A DNA stretch of 13,975 nt, from positions 1 to 13,975 of the forward strand of contig CAYQAJ010000130.1 in assembly GCA_964415245.1 (NCBI GenBank), given 5' to 3'. Shown here piece after piece: positions 6,880 to 13,975 of the stretch; the first letter of the stretch is position 1; each line of letters opens with the position of its first letter. A model generated the notes under the pieces. The model had not been told where the DNA came from. It made no database searches and worked only from the letters and a program-made list of their open reading frames with translations. Position numbers and translations under genes: made by a program. This DNA is from CAYQAJ01 sp964415245. Lineage in GTDB: Bacteria; Planctomycetota; Planctomycetia; Pirellulales; Pirellulaceae.

Positions 6880-9800
6880 CTACTCCCGCTTCTGGCGCAA
6901 GTAGAACACGCCCTTCTTGTTCGACGTGACGATGTCCAAGAGTCCGTCGCCGTCGACGTCGGCCACTTGGAACTGCGTGCCGATGCCGCTGTCGTGGTCG
7001 ATTTGGTGGGGGATCCACTCCGCTTTGCCGCCCTCGCGCGACAGCTCGAACCAGTAGACTACCGCCGGCTGGTCGGCCCCCACGTCGCCTTCGGGGCCGT
7101 GGGCCCACCAGCGTTTGCCCGTGACCAGGTCGGGCAGGCCGTCGCCGTTGATGTCGGCCAGGCACAGCGAGTGCGACTGCGAGAAGTCCTTGGAGATTTC
7201 GTGCCGCTTCCAACCGTCGGGCGTTTGTTCGTGCCACCACACGCCGAAGTTGTGGGCGCTCGAGCTGACCACGTCGGAATCGCCGTCGCCATCGACGTCG
7301 AAGGCGTACATTTGGGCGCAGTCGGGCCCGAAGTCGACCTGGTGGAACTGCCACGCAGCGGGCGCGCCGTCAGATCTGTCATCGGCCGGCGCTTGCCACC
7401 AACCCTGCGGAACCAGCACGTCGATGCGGCCGTCGCCGTTCACGTCGCCTGCTCCTAGGCCGTGCGCGAACTGCGCGGTGCCCGGAGCGCCGGGTTCCGA
7501 CACGGCCGAGAATTCCCATGCTGATTCCGCGTCGGCCGGGTTCAACGGCGGCCGCGCCAATCCCATTCGCTGCCCGCTGGAGAACAGGAGCTCGCCGCGC
7601 CCGTCGCCATCGAAATCGACCCAACCCGGGCTCTCGTTATTGGTAACGGCGGCCGCCTCGTGCTTCTTCCACTCGCCGCCGGCCGAGCCGGGGTTTTCGA
7701 GCCACCACGTCTGCTTGCCGGGAAAGTCGACGACCACCAAGTCGAGCCGCCCGTCGCGATTTACGTCGACCGCGAAATTGCAGAAGCTATCGGAATAGCC
7801 GTGCGGGTCGAACGCCTTCGGCCCGTCGAGCAGGGGCTGCGGCTTCCAGTCGGGAGCGGGATAGAGCACGCTGCCGGCCGCGATATCCATGAGTCCGTCG
7901 TTGTTGAAATCGCCGACCGCGACGCCTTCGCTGCGGAACTCGGCGTCGAGCTGCGATTTCTCGAAGGCGATCTTTCCTTCGGCGCGTCCGCCCGAAGACG
8001 CGGGAACGGCGACCAACGGCGGCGCCTGATTCAGTAGCGTGAGCTTGAAGTTACGGTAACGCACCTCGGTCGCTCCACCCGCGTGGAGCTGCAAACCGAC
8101 TACTCCGCGGCGCGCACCCTGGGGATCGTCGAGGTCGACGCACGGTTGGCCGTTGATCCAGGTTTGCACGCGGCTGCCGATGGCGCGAATGCGGTAGGTG
8201 TTCCAGTCGCCGAGCTTCACGTGCTCCTCGCCCGATTTGTCCCATAACAGGGCGCGGCCGTTCTCTTCGTACAGCTTGCCCCACCAGCCGGCGCCGATAT
8301 CGGCCTGGTAGCCGCGCATCTCTCCGTCGTCGAGGGGTTGGCTGCGAATCTGAATGCCGCTGTTCCCTTCGTTCTTAACGAGCTTCACTTCGAGCTCGAG
8401 GTCGAAATCCTCCAGCGCCATTTCGCTGACCAGGAAAGTGTTGCGGGCTAACCCGTCGGTCTTGCCCACGATTTCACCATTCTCGACCGACCACAACTTC
8501 TCTTCACCGCGCCAGCCGGCAAGCGAACGGCCGTCGAAGAAGCCCGACACGTTGTCGGCCGTGGCCAGCAGCGGGCTCTGTCCGCCGCTTCCCAAGTAGG
8601 CCAACAGCGACCGCGTTTCGTGCCGACTGAACGGAGCGAGGATCCCATCGGGCATCATCGACTTCTGGCCGGGAGTCTGCTCATCGACTTCGCCGCGGGG
8701 CACGACGATTACCTCGTCGGCCGTTTGTACGCGGAGTGCATCGGCATCGGCACTGCGCACGATGCCCGTGATGACGCGGCCCCCCGTGGTGTAAATGACC
8801 GAGGGCTGGTACTCGCGGGCCATCACGGCGCTGGGATCGAGAATGTTGGAAAGCAGGTAGTCGAGGTTGGCGCGGTTCGAGCCGGTTAGATCGGGGCCGA
8901 CGCTTCCGCCCGTGCCGAACAGGGTGTGGCATTGCTGACACGTGCGAGAGAACACGGCGCGGCCGAGTTCGGCGTCGGGGGCCGGACCGGGCGATTGCGC
9001 TAGCTTTCTCGTTTGCTCGATGAGCGCCACACGGTCTTCGGCCACGTCGCGCACGGTGCCCCAGACTTCCTCCAGGCGGCGAGTTAGCTCGTCGTTGCCG
9101 AGATTGCGAACTTGCCGAACGAGGTCGGCCGACAAGTCGCCGGCGGCCACTCGTCGGGCTTCCACGGCGTCGAGCAAGGCGGCAGCGTAAGCGGGGCGCG
9201 AGCAAAGCGTGGATAGCGCCTGGCGCCGTTCACTCGGCGCCAGCGTGGAATACGCGTTCAGAATAAGCGTGGGAGTCTGGTCATCGTCGAATTCGGCCAG
9301 CGCCCGCAGCGCGTCGCCTCGCAGCGCGGCATCGGCCACCAGATCGCGCAATAGCGGCAACGTCCCTTCCGAGCGGCTTTTGACCAGATGCCGCAGCGCG
9401 GCCTTGCGATGCGCGGACGGCGACTTGGTGTCGGCCGCCACGGAAGCCAACGCGGCCGCGGCCTGGGCGTCGCCGAACGTGACGGCCAGCGCCGTCGCCT
9501 CAAGACGCACGTCGACGTTGTCCGCTTGGCTCAGCCCTTCGTAAACCTTCGCCCACGACTCCGGCGCATTCGCCTTCCGTCTTCCGCCGAGCGCCGCATT
9601 GATTCCCTGCAGGTAGGTCAGCCGCATCGCGTCGTCTTTACTCTCGCCCAATCCGTCAACCAAAAGACCAAGCGACTGCTCGGCTCCTCCACTGCCGATG
9701 CGGCGAACCATGAAGCCGGCCAACGTCGGCACGTTACGCCCGCCAATCAGCCCCAGAGCCAATGCCCGCTTGGCATCCGTTTCCGCCAGCGGTTCGGCGG

Positions 9801-12177
9801 CATACCAATACATGAGCGGCAGATTGTGGTCGGCCGCGTCTTCCGGGTGCGTGAGCAGGCCAGAAAGAACGTCCCATCGGCGCTCGAGCGGCAGTCGCTG
9901 CAATGCGCTGGCCAGGTACAGCCGCACGACCGGCGAAGGATCGCGCCGCGCCATGTCGGCCATTTGCACCAACAGCGCGTCGGAGGGTGCCTTCGACTTG
10001 TCTTCCATCAGAAGCTGAATCGTCCACGCCCGCACGTGCTCGCTGCGGTCAGCCAGCAGCGAGCCGACCAATTCGTCGGGAACTCCACCCGTTGCGTGCA
10101 ACGTCCACAGCGCCCGCAATCGGCGACGCGCATCGGGCTGATTCCTTGCCATCTCGGCCAGCTCGCCGCGTACGCTTGCATCGAGCGTACCGGCGGCCGT
10201 CCGCTCTTGAAGAAGTCGCCGCGCGTGGCGCACATACCATTCGTTGTCGTCAAGCTGCATTGCCGCCAGCTCACCGTCGCTCTTACTCGCCAGATCGACC
10301 GAAACTGGTTCGGCCCCGTCGTACGCAATGCGATAGATGCGGCCATTGCTTTGGTCGTGCACCCGCGGATCGCCGTTGTGGCACTGATTGGCGTCGTACC
10401 AGTCGATCACCCACACCTGCCCGTCGGGGCCATAACGAAAATTGAGCATCTGCGACCATTGATCGCGGCTGAGCAGGAAGTCGGGACCGTGGCTCCCCAC
10501 GTAGCCCGATCCGCGCGGCGAGAGCACGTCCATATTCACGCGGTTGCCGTGGATGTTGCTCATGAACAGCCGACCGCGATACTCCGCGGGCCAGCTGTTG
10601 CCCAAGTAAATCATCGCTCCGGCGTGGGCATGCCCGCCTCCCATCTCATGCGAACGCAGCCGGTCGGCGTTGTTCCACTGGTTGCCCACGTAGTGAAAGT
10701 GGTCGGCAATCGTTTTGATGTCGTCGTACGTGTGAGGGTTAAAGTGTTCGCCGGCCTGTCGCTCGAACCGCGCCCCCTGGATCACGTGGAACAGGTGCGG
10801 GATCACGCACGCGGTGGCGAACGCCTGGCCGTAGTCGTCCCAGTCGATGCCCCACGGGTTGCTGGTCCCCTCGGCGAACACCTCGAACTCGTGCCGCACG
10901 GGATGGTACCGCCAGTAGCCCGCGTTGATCGGTATGCGCTTGTCGTCAGGCGTGCCCGGTTTGCCGACGCGCGAATGGGTGAACACGCCGTGGCAGCCGT
11001 ACAGCCAACCGTCGGGGCCCCAGTTGAACGCGTTCAAGGTCTCGTGCGTGTCCTGGTAGGCGAAGCCGTCTAACAGAATCACCGGCTCGCCGTCGGGTTT
11101 GTCGTCGCCGTCGCGATCAGGGATGAAGAGCAGGTACGGCGCCGCACCAACCCACACGCCGCCGTAGCCCACTTCCATGCCGCTCACCAGATTCAGCCCC
11201 TCGATGAACACGGTGCGCGTGTCGAGCCGGCCGTCGTTGTCGGTGTCTTCGAAGATGAGGATGCGGTCGCGCCCCTGTCCTTCGGGCGCGCGTACCGGGT
11301 AGGTATACGCTTCGGCGATCCACACGCGGCCGCGATCGTCCAGCGCCATGGCAATGGGCTGCTGCACGTCGGGCTCCGCCGCTCCCACTTGCACCGAGAA
11401 GCCGGGCGGAAGCACCATGGCCTTAACCGCTGCCTCGGGATCGAGACCCGCGAACGGATACAATTCGTCGACGCGGGGCGCGACCGCCAGCTCGTTGGCA
11501 AACTGCGGCCGTTTGTCGTACAGGCGGAAGTCGTCGAAGTTCACGTGTCCCCATCCGCCCGTGAATTCGTCGACGATACGCACGAAGATCTTCTTGCCGA
11601 TGTACTTGCTCAGATCGACGACCACGGGGCGCAGGTTCTCCTGATCCTGGCCCGAGATGGCGAAGAACGCTTTGCCGTCGTCCGCGGTCACCAGCTCGAC
11701 GCGCGTTTCGGGATGACTCCCGCCGGCGACGAGAAAACTGGCCCAGGGGTGCGACACCTGGAACGAAGCCGAGGTCAGCGTGCCGACCGGATCATCGCGG
11801 AGCAATTCGTACCCGCCGATCCAGAATTCGCCCGTGTGCTCGCTCTTCTTGTCGCCGCCGAAGGGGCGATTCTTGTCGATCTCGCCTTTGATCGGTTGCC
11901 CTTTGGCGAACGCTTCTCCCTCGGCTTTCCAGTCGTCGAGGGTGCCTTTTTCAAAATCCGTGTTGAGCGGCTTGCCATCGTCGTCGACGGGGAGCACGCC
12001 GCGCTCGCCCTTGGGAATGTTGACGCCGTCGGCGGCGTGGCAATAACCACCCGCGCCCAGGTAAGTGACCATGAGGGCAATAGCGGCGATCGACCAACCG
12101 ACGGCAAGCGCCGCTGCGATTGCTCGTCGAGCAATACGTTCATTCCTGTGCAGAACGGGGAGAGAAAGCACTTGCAT
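6880..12177 (-). CDS. Giant exported PVC-type dehydrogenase / heme c / DUF1080 / FG-GAP fusion
   Basis: A 1765-residue protein. It has an export segment at residues 18-48 with a likely cut after CHA. A beta-sandwich module follows (about 60-225) like that at the N-terminus of GH32-type proteins (VGTLTSASFQV, FLVAGGSHPETRVEL, DEFTGGWGHVNFDDF). A PVC membrane-bound dehydrogenase beta-propeller (about 240-620; AMVLPPGFSVQVGAAEPDV to NGRIYRIAYDG) leads into HEAT-like helices (about 630-1060). The heme c domain has CQQCH at 1080-1084 and a Met ligand candidate near 1175 (KSMMPDG). A DUF1080/3-keto-disaccharide hydrolase-type domain runs about 1208-1380 (FFDGRSLAGW to YRNFKLTLL). Seven FG-GAP/VCBS repeats (about 1418-1750) carry DxNxDGxxD calcium loops such as DVNGDGRID and DVDGDGLLD. 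A plausible role is oxidation and cleavage of sugars outside the cell or in the periplasm; the catalytic activity is inferred. The start at 12177 is the only well-placed ATG before the export segment, with a weak ribosome site. The promoter and leader are described separately. Confidence 0.93.
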   Translation of the reverse strand: MQVLSLPVLHRNERIARRAIAAALAVGWSIAAIALMVTYLGAGGYCHAADGVNIPKGERGVLPVDDDGKPLNTDFEKGTLDDWKAEGEAFAKGQPIKGEIDKNRPFGGDKKSEHTGEFWIGGYELLRDDPVGTLTSASFQVSHPWASFLVAGGSHPETRVELVTADDGKAFFAISGQDQENLRPVVVDLSKYIGKKIFVRIVDEFTGGWGHVNFDDFRLYDKRPQFANELAVAPRVDELYPFAGLDPEAAVKAMVLPPGFSVQVGAAEPDVQQPIAMALDDRGRVWIAEAYTYPVRAPEGQGRDRILIFEDTDNDGRLDTRTVFIEGLNLVSGMEVGYGGVWVGAAPYLLFIPDRDGDDKPDGEPVILLDGFAYQDTHETLNAFNWGPDGWLYGCHGVFTHSRVGKPGTPDDKRIPINAGYWRYHPVRHEFEVFAEGTSNPWGIDWDDYGQAFATACVIPHLFHVIQGARFERQAGEHFNPHTYDDIKTIADHFHYVGNQWNNADRLRSHEMGGGHAHAGAMIYLGNSWPAEYRGRLFMSNIHGNRVNMDVLSPRGSGYVGSHGPDFLLSRDQWSQMLNFRYGPDGQVWVIDWYDANQCHNGDPRVHDQSNGRIYRIAYDGAEPVSVDLASKSDGELAAMQLDDNEWYVRHARRLLQERTAAGTLDASVRGELAEMARNQPDARRRLRALWTLHATGGVPDELVGSLLADRSEHVRAWTIQLLMEDKSKAPSDALLVQMADMARRDPSPVVRLYLASALQRLPLERRWDVLSGLLTHPEDAADHNLPLMYWYAAEPLAETDAKRALALGLIGGRNVPTLAGFMVRRIGSGGAEQSLGLLVDGLGESKDDAMRLTYLQGINAALGGRRKANAPESWAKVYEGLSQADNVDVRLEATALAVTFGDAQAAAALASVAADTKSPSAHRKAALRHLVKSRSEGTLPLLRDLVADAALRGDALRALAEFDDDQTPTLILNAYSTLAPSERRQALSTLCSRPAYAAALLDAVEARRVAAGDLSADLVRQVRNLGNDELTRRLEEVWGTVRDVAEDRVALIEQTRKLAQSPGPAPDAELGRAVFSRTCQQCHTLFGTGGSVGPDLTGSNRANLDYLLSNILDPSAVMAREYQPSVIYTTGGRVITGIVRSADADALRVQTADEVIVVPRGEVDEQTPGQKSMMPDGILAPFSRHETRSLLAYLGSGGQSPLLATADNVSGFFDGRSLAGWRGEEKLWSVENGEIVGKTDGLARNTFLVSEMALEDFDLELEVKLVKNEGNSGIQIRSQPLDDGEMRGYQADIGAGWWGKLYEENGRALLWDKSGEEHVKLGDWNTYRIRAIGSRVQTWINGQPCVDLDDPQGARRGVVGLQLHAGGATEVRYRNFKLTLLNQAPPLVAVPASSGGRAEGKIAFEKSQLDAEFRSEGVAVGDFNNDGLMDIAAGSVLYPAPDWKPQPLLDGPKAFDPHGYSDSFCNFAVDVNRDGRLDLVVVDFPGKQTWWLENPGSAGGEWKKHEAAAVTNNESPGWVDFDGDGRGELLFSSGQRMGLARPPLNPADAESAWEFSAVSEPGAPGTAQFAHGLGAGDVNGDGRIDVLVPQGWWQAPADDRSDGAPAAWQFHQVDFGPDCAQMYAFDVDGDGDSDVVSSSAHNFGVWWHEQTPDGWKRHEISKDFSQSHSLCLADINGDGLPDLVTGKRWWAHGPEGDVGADQPAVVYWFELSREGGKAEWIPHQIDHDSGIGTQFQVADVDGDGLLDIVTSNKKGVFYLRQKRE

Positions 12178-12294
12178 GGGTAGGGCTCTCTAAAAGAATG
12201 CCTGGGCAAATGTCGCGGGGGGGAAATTCCGTGGCGAAGCGTAAGACGGGCGTCTCGCGCAAAAGTGGCACGTCTTCCCGGTGAGGAATCCCCC
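12178..12294 (-). promoter_or_regulatory. Possibly structured leader of the giant gene
   Basis: Between the predicted start of transcription and the ATG, nested pairings are visible. The outer arms are GGAATCCCCC (12285-12294) and GGGGGAAATTCC (12219-12230), pairing with a 2-base bulge. An inner 6-bp stem joins AAGACG (12243-12248) and CGTCTT (12271-12276). No known riboswitch was recognised. The predicted start near 12289 would remove part of the outer stem, so the structure is uncertain. Confidence 0.3.
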
Positions 12295-12295
12295 T

Positions 12296-12323
12296 ATTCT
12301 GAACACCTGTACGCCCGTGTCAA
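12296..12323 (-). promoter_or_regulatory. Predicted sigma70-type promoter of the giant gene
   Basis: A perfect -35 TTGACA (12323-12318) and a -10 CAGAAT (12301-12296, 4 of 6 matches) are separated by 16 bases on the minus strand. The predicted transcript start is near 12289, giving a leader of about 110 bases. It is located between the selD fusion gene and the giant gene, so the latter can be expressed independently. Confidence 0.5.
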
Positions 12324-12394
12324 TCTGCGCTCCGCAATAACTCGCTGCCACGCAACTACACAATTATGGGACGTAACGGCCCGCACGTAACTGA

Positions 12395-13975
12395 CTATGG
12401 GACCTGGATTCGAGGAGCGCCGGCTGCGTGTTCCAGCACGCGACCGATAATCGCCGCCGGCAGATCGCTCGTTTCAGCCAATCGCGCAAGCATTTTTTCC
12501 GCCAATGCTGGCGCGATCCCCAGTAACAACCCGCCGCTCGTCTGCGGGTCGAACAGCGCTCGATAGGCCGCCTCGGTCGGCGGAACGGTTGTCTGGATTT
12601 CGTTCTCGACGTCGCGATTACCCGGGGCCAGCGTGCTTTCGACTCCCTCACTGATGAGTTCCGCCGCGCCGGGCAAAAGCGGCACCTGCGCCAAGTCCAG
12701 CTCGGCCGCCAGGTCGGAGGCTCGCAGCATTTCGAGCAGGTGTCCCGCCAGACCGAATCCGGTGATGTCGGTGATCGCCACAGCCCCCAACTCCGCAGCC
12801 GCTTCAGCCGCCCGCTGGTTGCTGGCGAGCATGCAGTCGACCAACGGCTGCATCCACGCCGCGCGGCACATCGCCCGCATGTGCCCCGCCAGCAGCACTC
12901 CGGTGCCCAGCGGTTTGGTCAGTAGGAGCAGGTCGCCCGAACGCAACCGACCTTTGGTGAGCGGCGCTTCGCTCCCTTGATCGGCGACGATCGTGTAGCC
13001 GATCGTAAGTTGCGGGCCTTCGATGGTGTGTCCGCCGACCAGCGTCGCCCCCATCGCGCGGAATTCTTTCAGGCCGCCCGCCAAAAGCTCGTAGAGATAC
13101 TGTTCCTGCTGTCGCGAGGAACCGGGCAGTATCGTCGCCATGGCCAGCGCCGCGATCGGCTTGCCCCCCATGGCGAATACGTCGCTGGCGGCGTTGATGG
13201 CGGCAATGCGCCCCACCGTGTACGCATCGTCGAGCGGGGCCGCGAAGAAATCGGTGGTCAAAGTTACCGGCCGACCATCGGGTGGTCGGATCACGGCCGC
13301 GTCGTCGGGCCGGTCGAGCCCGAGCAGTACGTGCGGGCTTGCGGGAATATCCAATCGCGCCAACGTGCGCGCGAGCACCGTTCCCTCGACCTTGCCGCCG
13401 CAACCGGCGCATCGCATGGGTGCATGATTCTCCTCGACGGCATACCGCGGCGCATCCATCGGCCGATAGTCCTGGTACTTATTCATGAAGCGGCCGTCGA
13501 TGCCGTCCTTGAGCCGCCAGCACCATCGGCCGCTCATCGAAAGGCCCTTGTACTCGCCGATGGCTGAACCGTCGCCCGTGTTGAGCAGCTTGAGAAACCC
13601 GCGCTGCGGCACGTATTCCACCAGCGGTTCGCCGGCCAACATGCGGCCGATGTTTTCCCACAGCACCGGCCCCTGGCGAACCGCGTAGACGCCGGCCTTG
13701 GGAGTGCGGTTGTCTTGAATCGTGCCGGTGTCGCCAACCGCGAAAATCGGCGCATCGGCCACCGTTTGCAACGTGGGCCGCGTGAGCAGGAAACCATCGT
13801 CGTCCAGCGGCAGAGTAACTGACGACAGGGCAGGGGGGGAAGTGGCGCTCGTGGCCCACAGCACCAGATCGGCTTCGAGCCGCGAGCCGTCGTCGAGCGA
13901 AAGCGCGTCGTCCGACACCTCGACCACCCGCTTGCCCAGCACCAGCTTCACGCCGCGCTCCTCGAGAGTTCGCCG
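12395..13975 (-). CDS. selD: FAD/NAD-linked oxidoreductase fused to selenide, water dikinase, partial
   Basis: The frame is open from the right edge to TAG at 12395 (526 visible residues); the true start lies beyond the window. The first part, about 185 residues, is the C-terminal half of an NADH dehydrogenase-like FAD protein (DLVLWATSATSPP, FAVGD, KAGVYAVRQGPVLWENI). The rest is a full SelD. It has GCGGK with the catalytic Cys (codon at 13402-13400) and Lys (13393-13391), then DDAAVI, TTDFF, AAINAASDVFAMGG, GGHTIE, TDITGFGLAGHLLEM and DPQTSGGLL. SelD makes selenophosphate from selenide and ATP, the selenium donor for selenocysteine or selenouridine tRNA. The catalytic position is Cys, not selenocysteine. 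The FAD-SelD fusion is a known arrangement; the FAD part may supply reduced selenium or a redox control, which is not proven. A GTG at 13951 is only an internal codon. No selA, selB, selU or tRNA-Sec is visible nearby. Confidence 0.95.
   Translation of the reverse strand, partial: RRTLEERGVKLVLGKRVVEVSDDALSLDDGSRLEADLVLWATSATSPPALSSVTLPLDDDGFLLTRPTLQTVADAPIFAVGDTGTIQDNRTPKAGVYAVRQGPVLWENIGRMLAGEPLVEYVPQRGFLKLLNTGDGSAIGEYKGLSMSGRWCWRLKDGIDGRFMNKYQDYRPMDAPRYAVEENHAPMRCAGCGGKVEGTVLARTLARLDIPASPHVLLGLDRPDDAAVIRPPDGRPVTLTTDFFAAPLDDAYTVGRIAAINAASDVFAMGGKPIAALAMATILPGSSRQQEQYLYELLAGGLKEFRAMGATLVGGHTIEGPQLTIGYTIVADQGSEAPLTKGRLRSGDLLLLTKPLGTGVLLAGHMRAMCRAAWMQPLVDCMLASNQRAAEAAAELGAVAITDITGFGLAGHLLEMLRASDLAAELDLAQVPLLPGAAELISEGVESTLAPGNRDVENEIQTTVPPTEAAYRALFDPQTSGGLLLGIAPALAEKMLARLAETSDLPAAIIGRVLEHAAGAPRIQVP

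Noticed and set aside
9388..11073. 561-codon open frame on the plus strand opposite the giant gene
   Set aside because: It is the reverse-strand shadow of a GC-rich, well-supported coding region; its His/Val/Arg-rich translation matches no domain and it has no ribosome site.
11389..12183. 264-codon plus-strand frame opposite the start of the giant gene
   Set aside because: It is antisense to the recognised beta-sandwich and signal region; no domain, no promoter, and its composition mirrors the real frame.
12361..12403. Short direct repeats (TATGGGAC twice, ACGTAAC twice) around the selD stop codon
   Set aside because: They are too short and too few to separate from chance; no hairpin or T-tract suggests a terminator.

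Overview
This window looks like a chromosomal piece of a Planctomycetota genome, most likely Pirellulales or a close relative. It is GC-rich, and its protein types are characteristic of that phylum: a DUF1549-type protein with a planctomycete cytochrome c motif, a PVC-type dehydrogenase with HEAT repeats and heme c, a DUF1080 domain, an ECF-type sigma factor next to a multi-membrane-spanning Ser/Thr kinase, and a SelD fused to an FAD oxidoreductase. Genus and species cannot be read from the sequence.

Layout, left to right. Bases 1-935 (-) hold the N-terminal part of an exported DUF1549-type protein that runs off the left edge. A divergent intergenic region with a good promoter separates it from an exported trypsin-like serine protease (1195-2007, +). 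Converging on the protease are a class I SAM methyltransferase (2057-2674, -) and, upstream of it, an ECF-like sigma factor (2738-3352, -). The sigma factor is divergent from a 777-residue transmembrane Ser/Thr protein kinase (3557-5890, +). The roughly 200-base gap between them carries a 12-bp palindrome and repeated CGGCAC boxes. Inside the kinase gene sits a 123-base element with perfect 29-bp terminal inverted repeats, read through in frame.

Bases 5997-6122 (-) are the last 41 codons of an IS30-like transposase. The reading frame of an SRPBCC-family gene (6083-6634, -) runs into this remnant. Bases 6635-6879 contain two strong palindromes, one shaped like a classical REP element (GTAG plus hairpin). 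The central feature is a 1765-residue exported protein (6880-12177, -) combining a beta-sandwich module, a PVC dehydrogenase propeller, a HEAT-like region, a heme c domain, a DUF1080/3-keto-glycoside-cleaving-type domain and seven FG-GAP/VCBS calcium-type repeats. It has a TTGACA promoter and a leader of about 110 bases with possible structure. The right end is a SelD fusion (12395-13975, -) that runs off the edge.

Two themes stand out. One is exported redox and carbohydrate chemistry, seen in the heme c proteins, the giant fusion and the protease. The other is a sigma factor/kinase signalling pair, an arrangement recognised in planctomycetes. Several small mobile-DNA traces (inverted-repeat element, REP-like hairpin, IS30 remnant) cluster between 5.2 and 6.9 kb. 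No tRNA, rRNA, CRISPR array or intact insertion sequence was seen.
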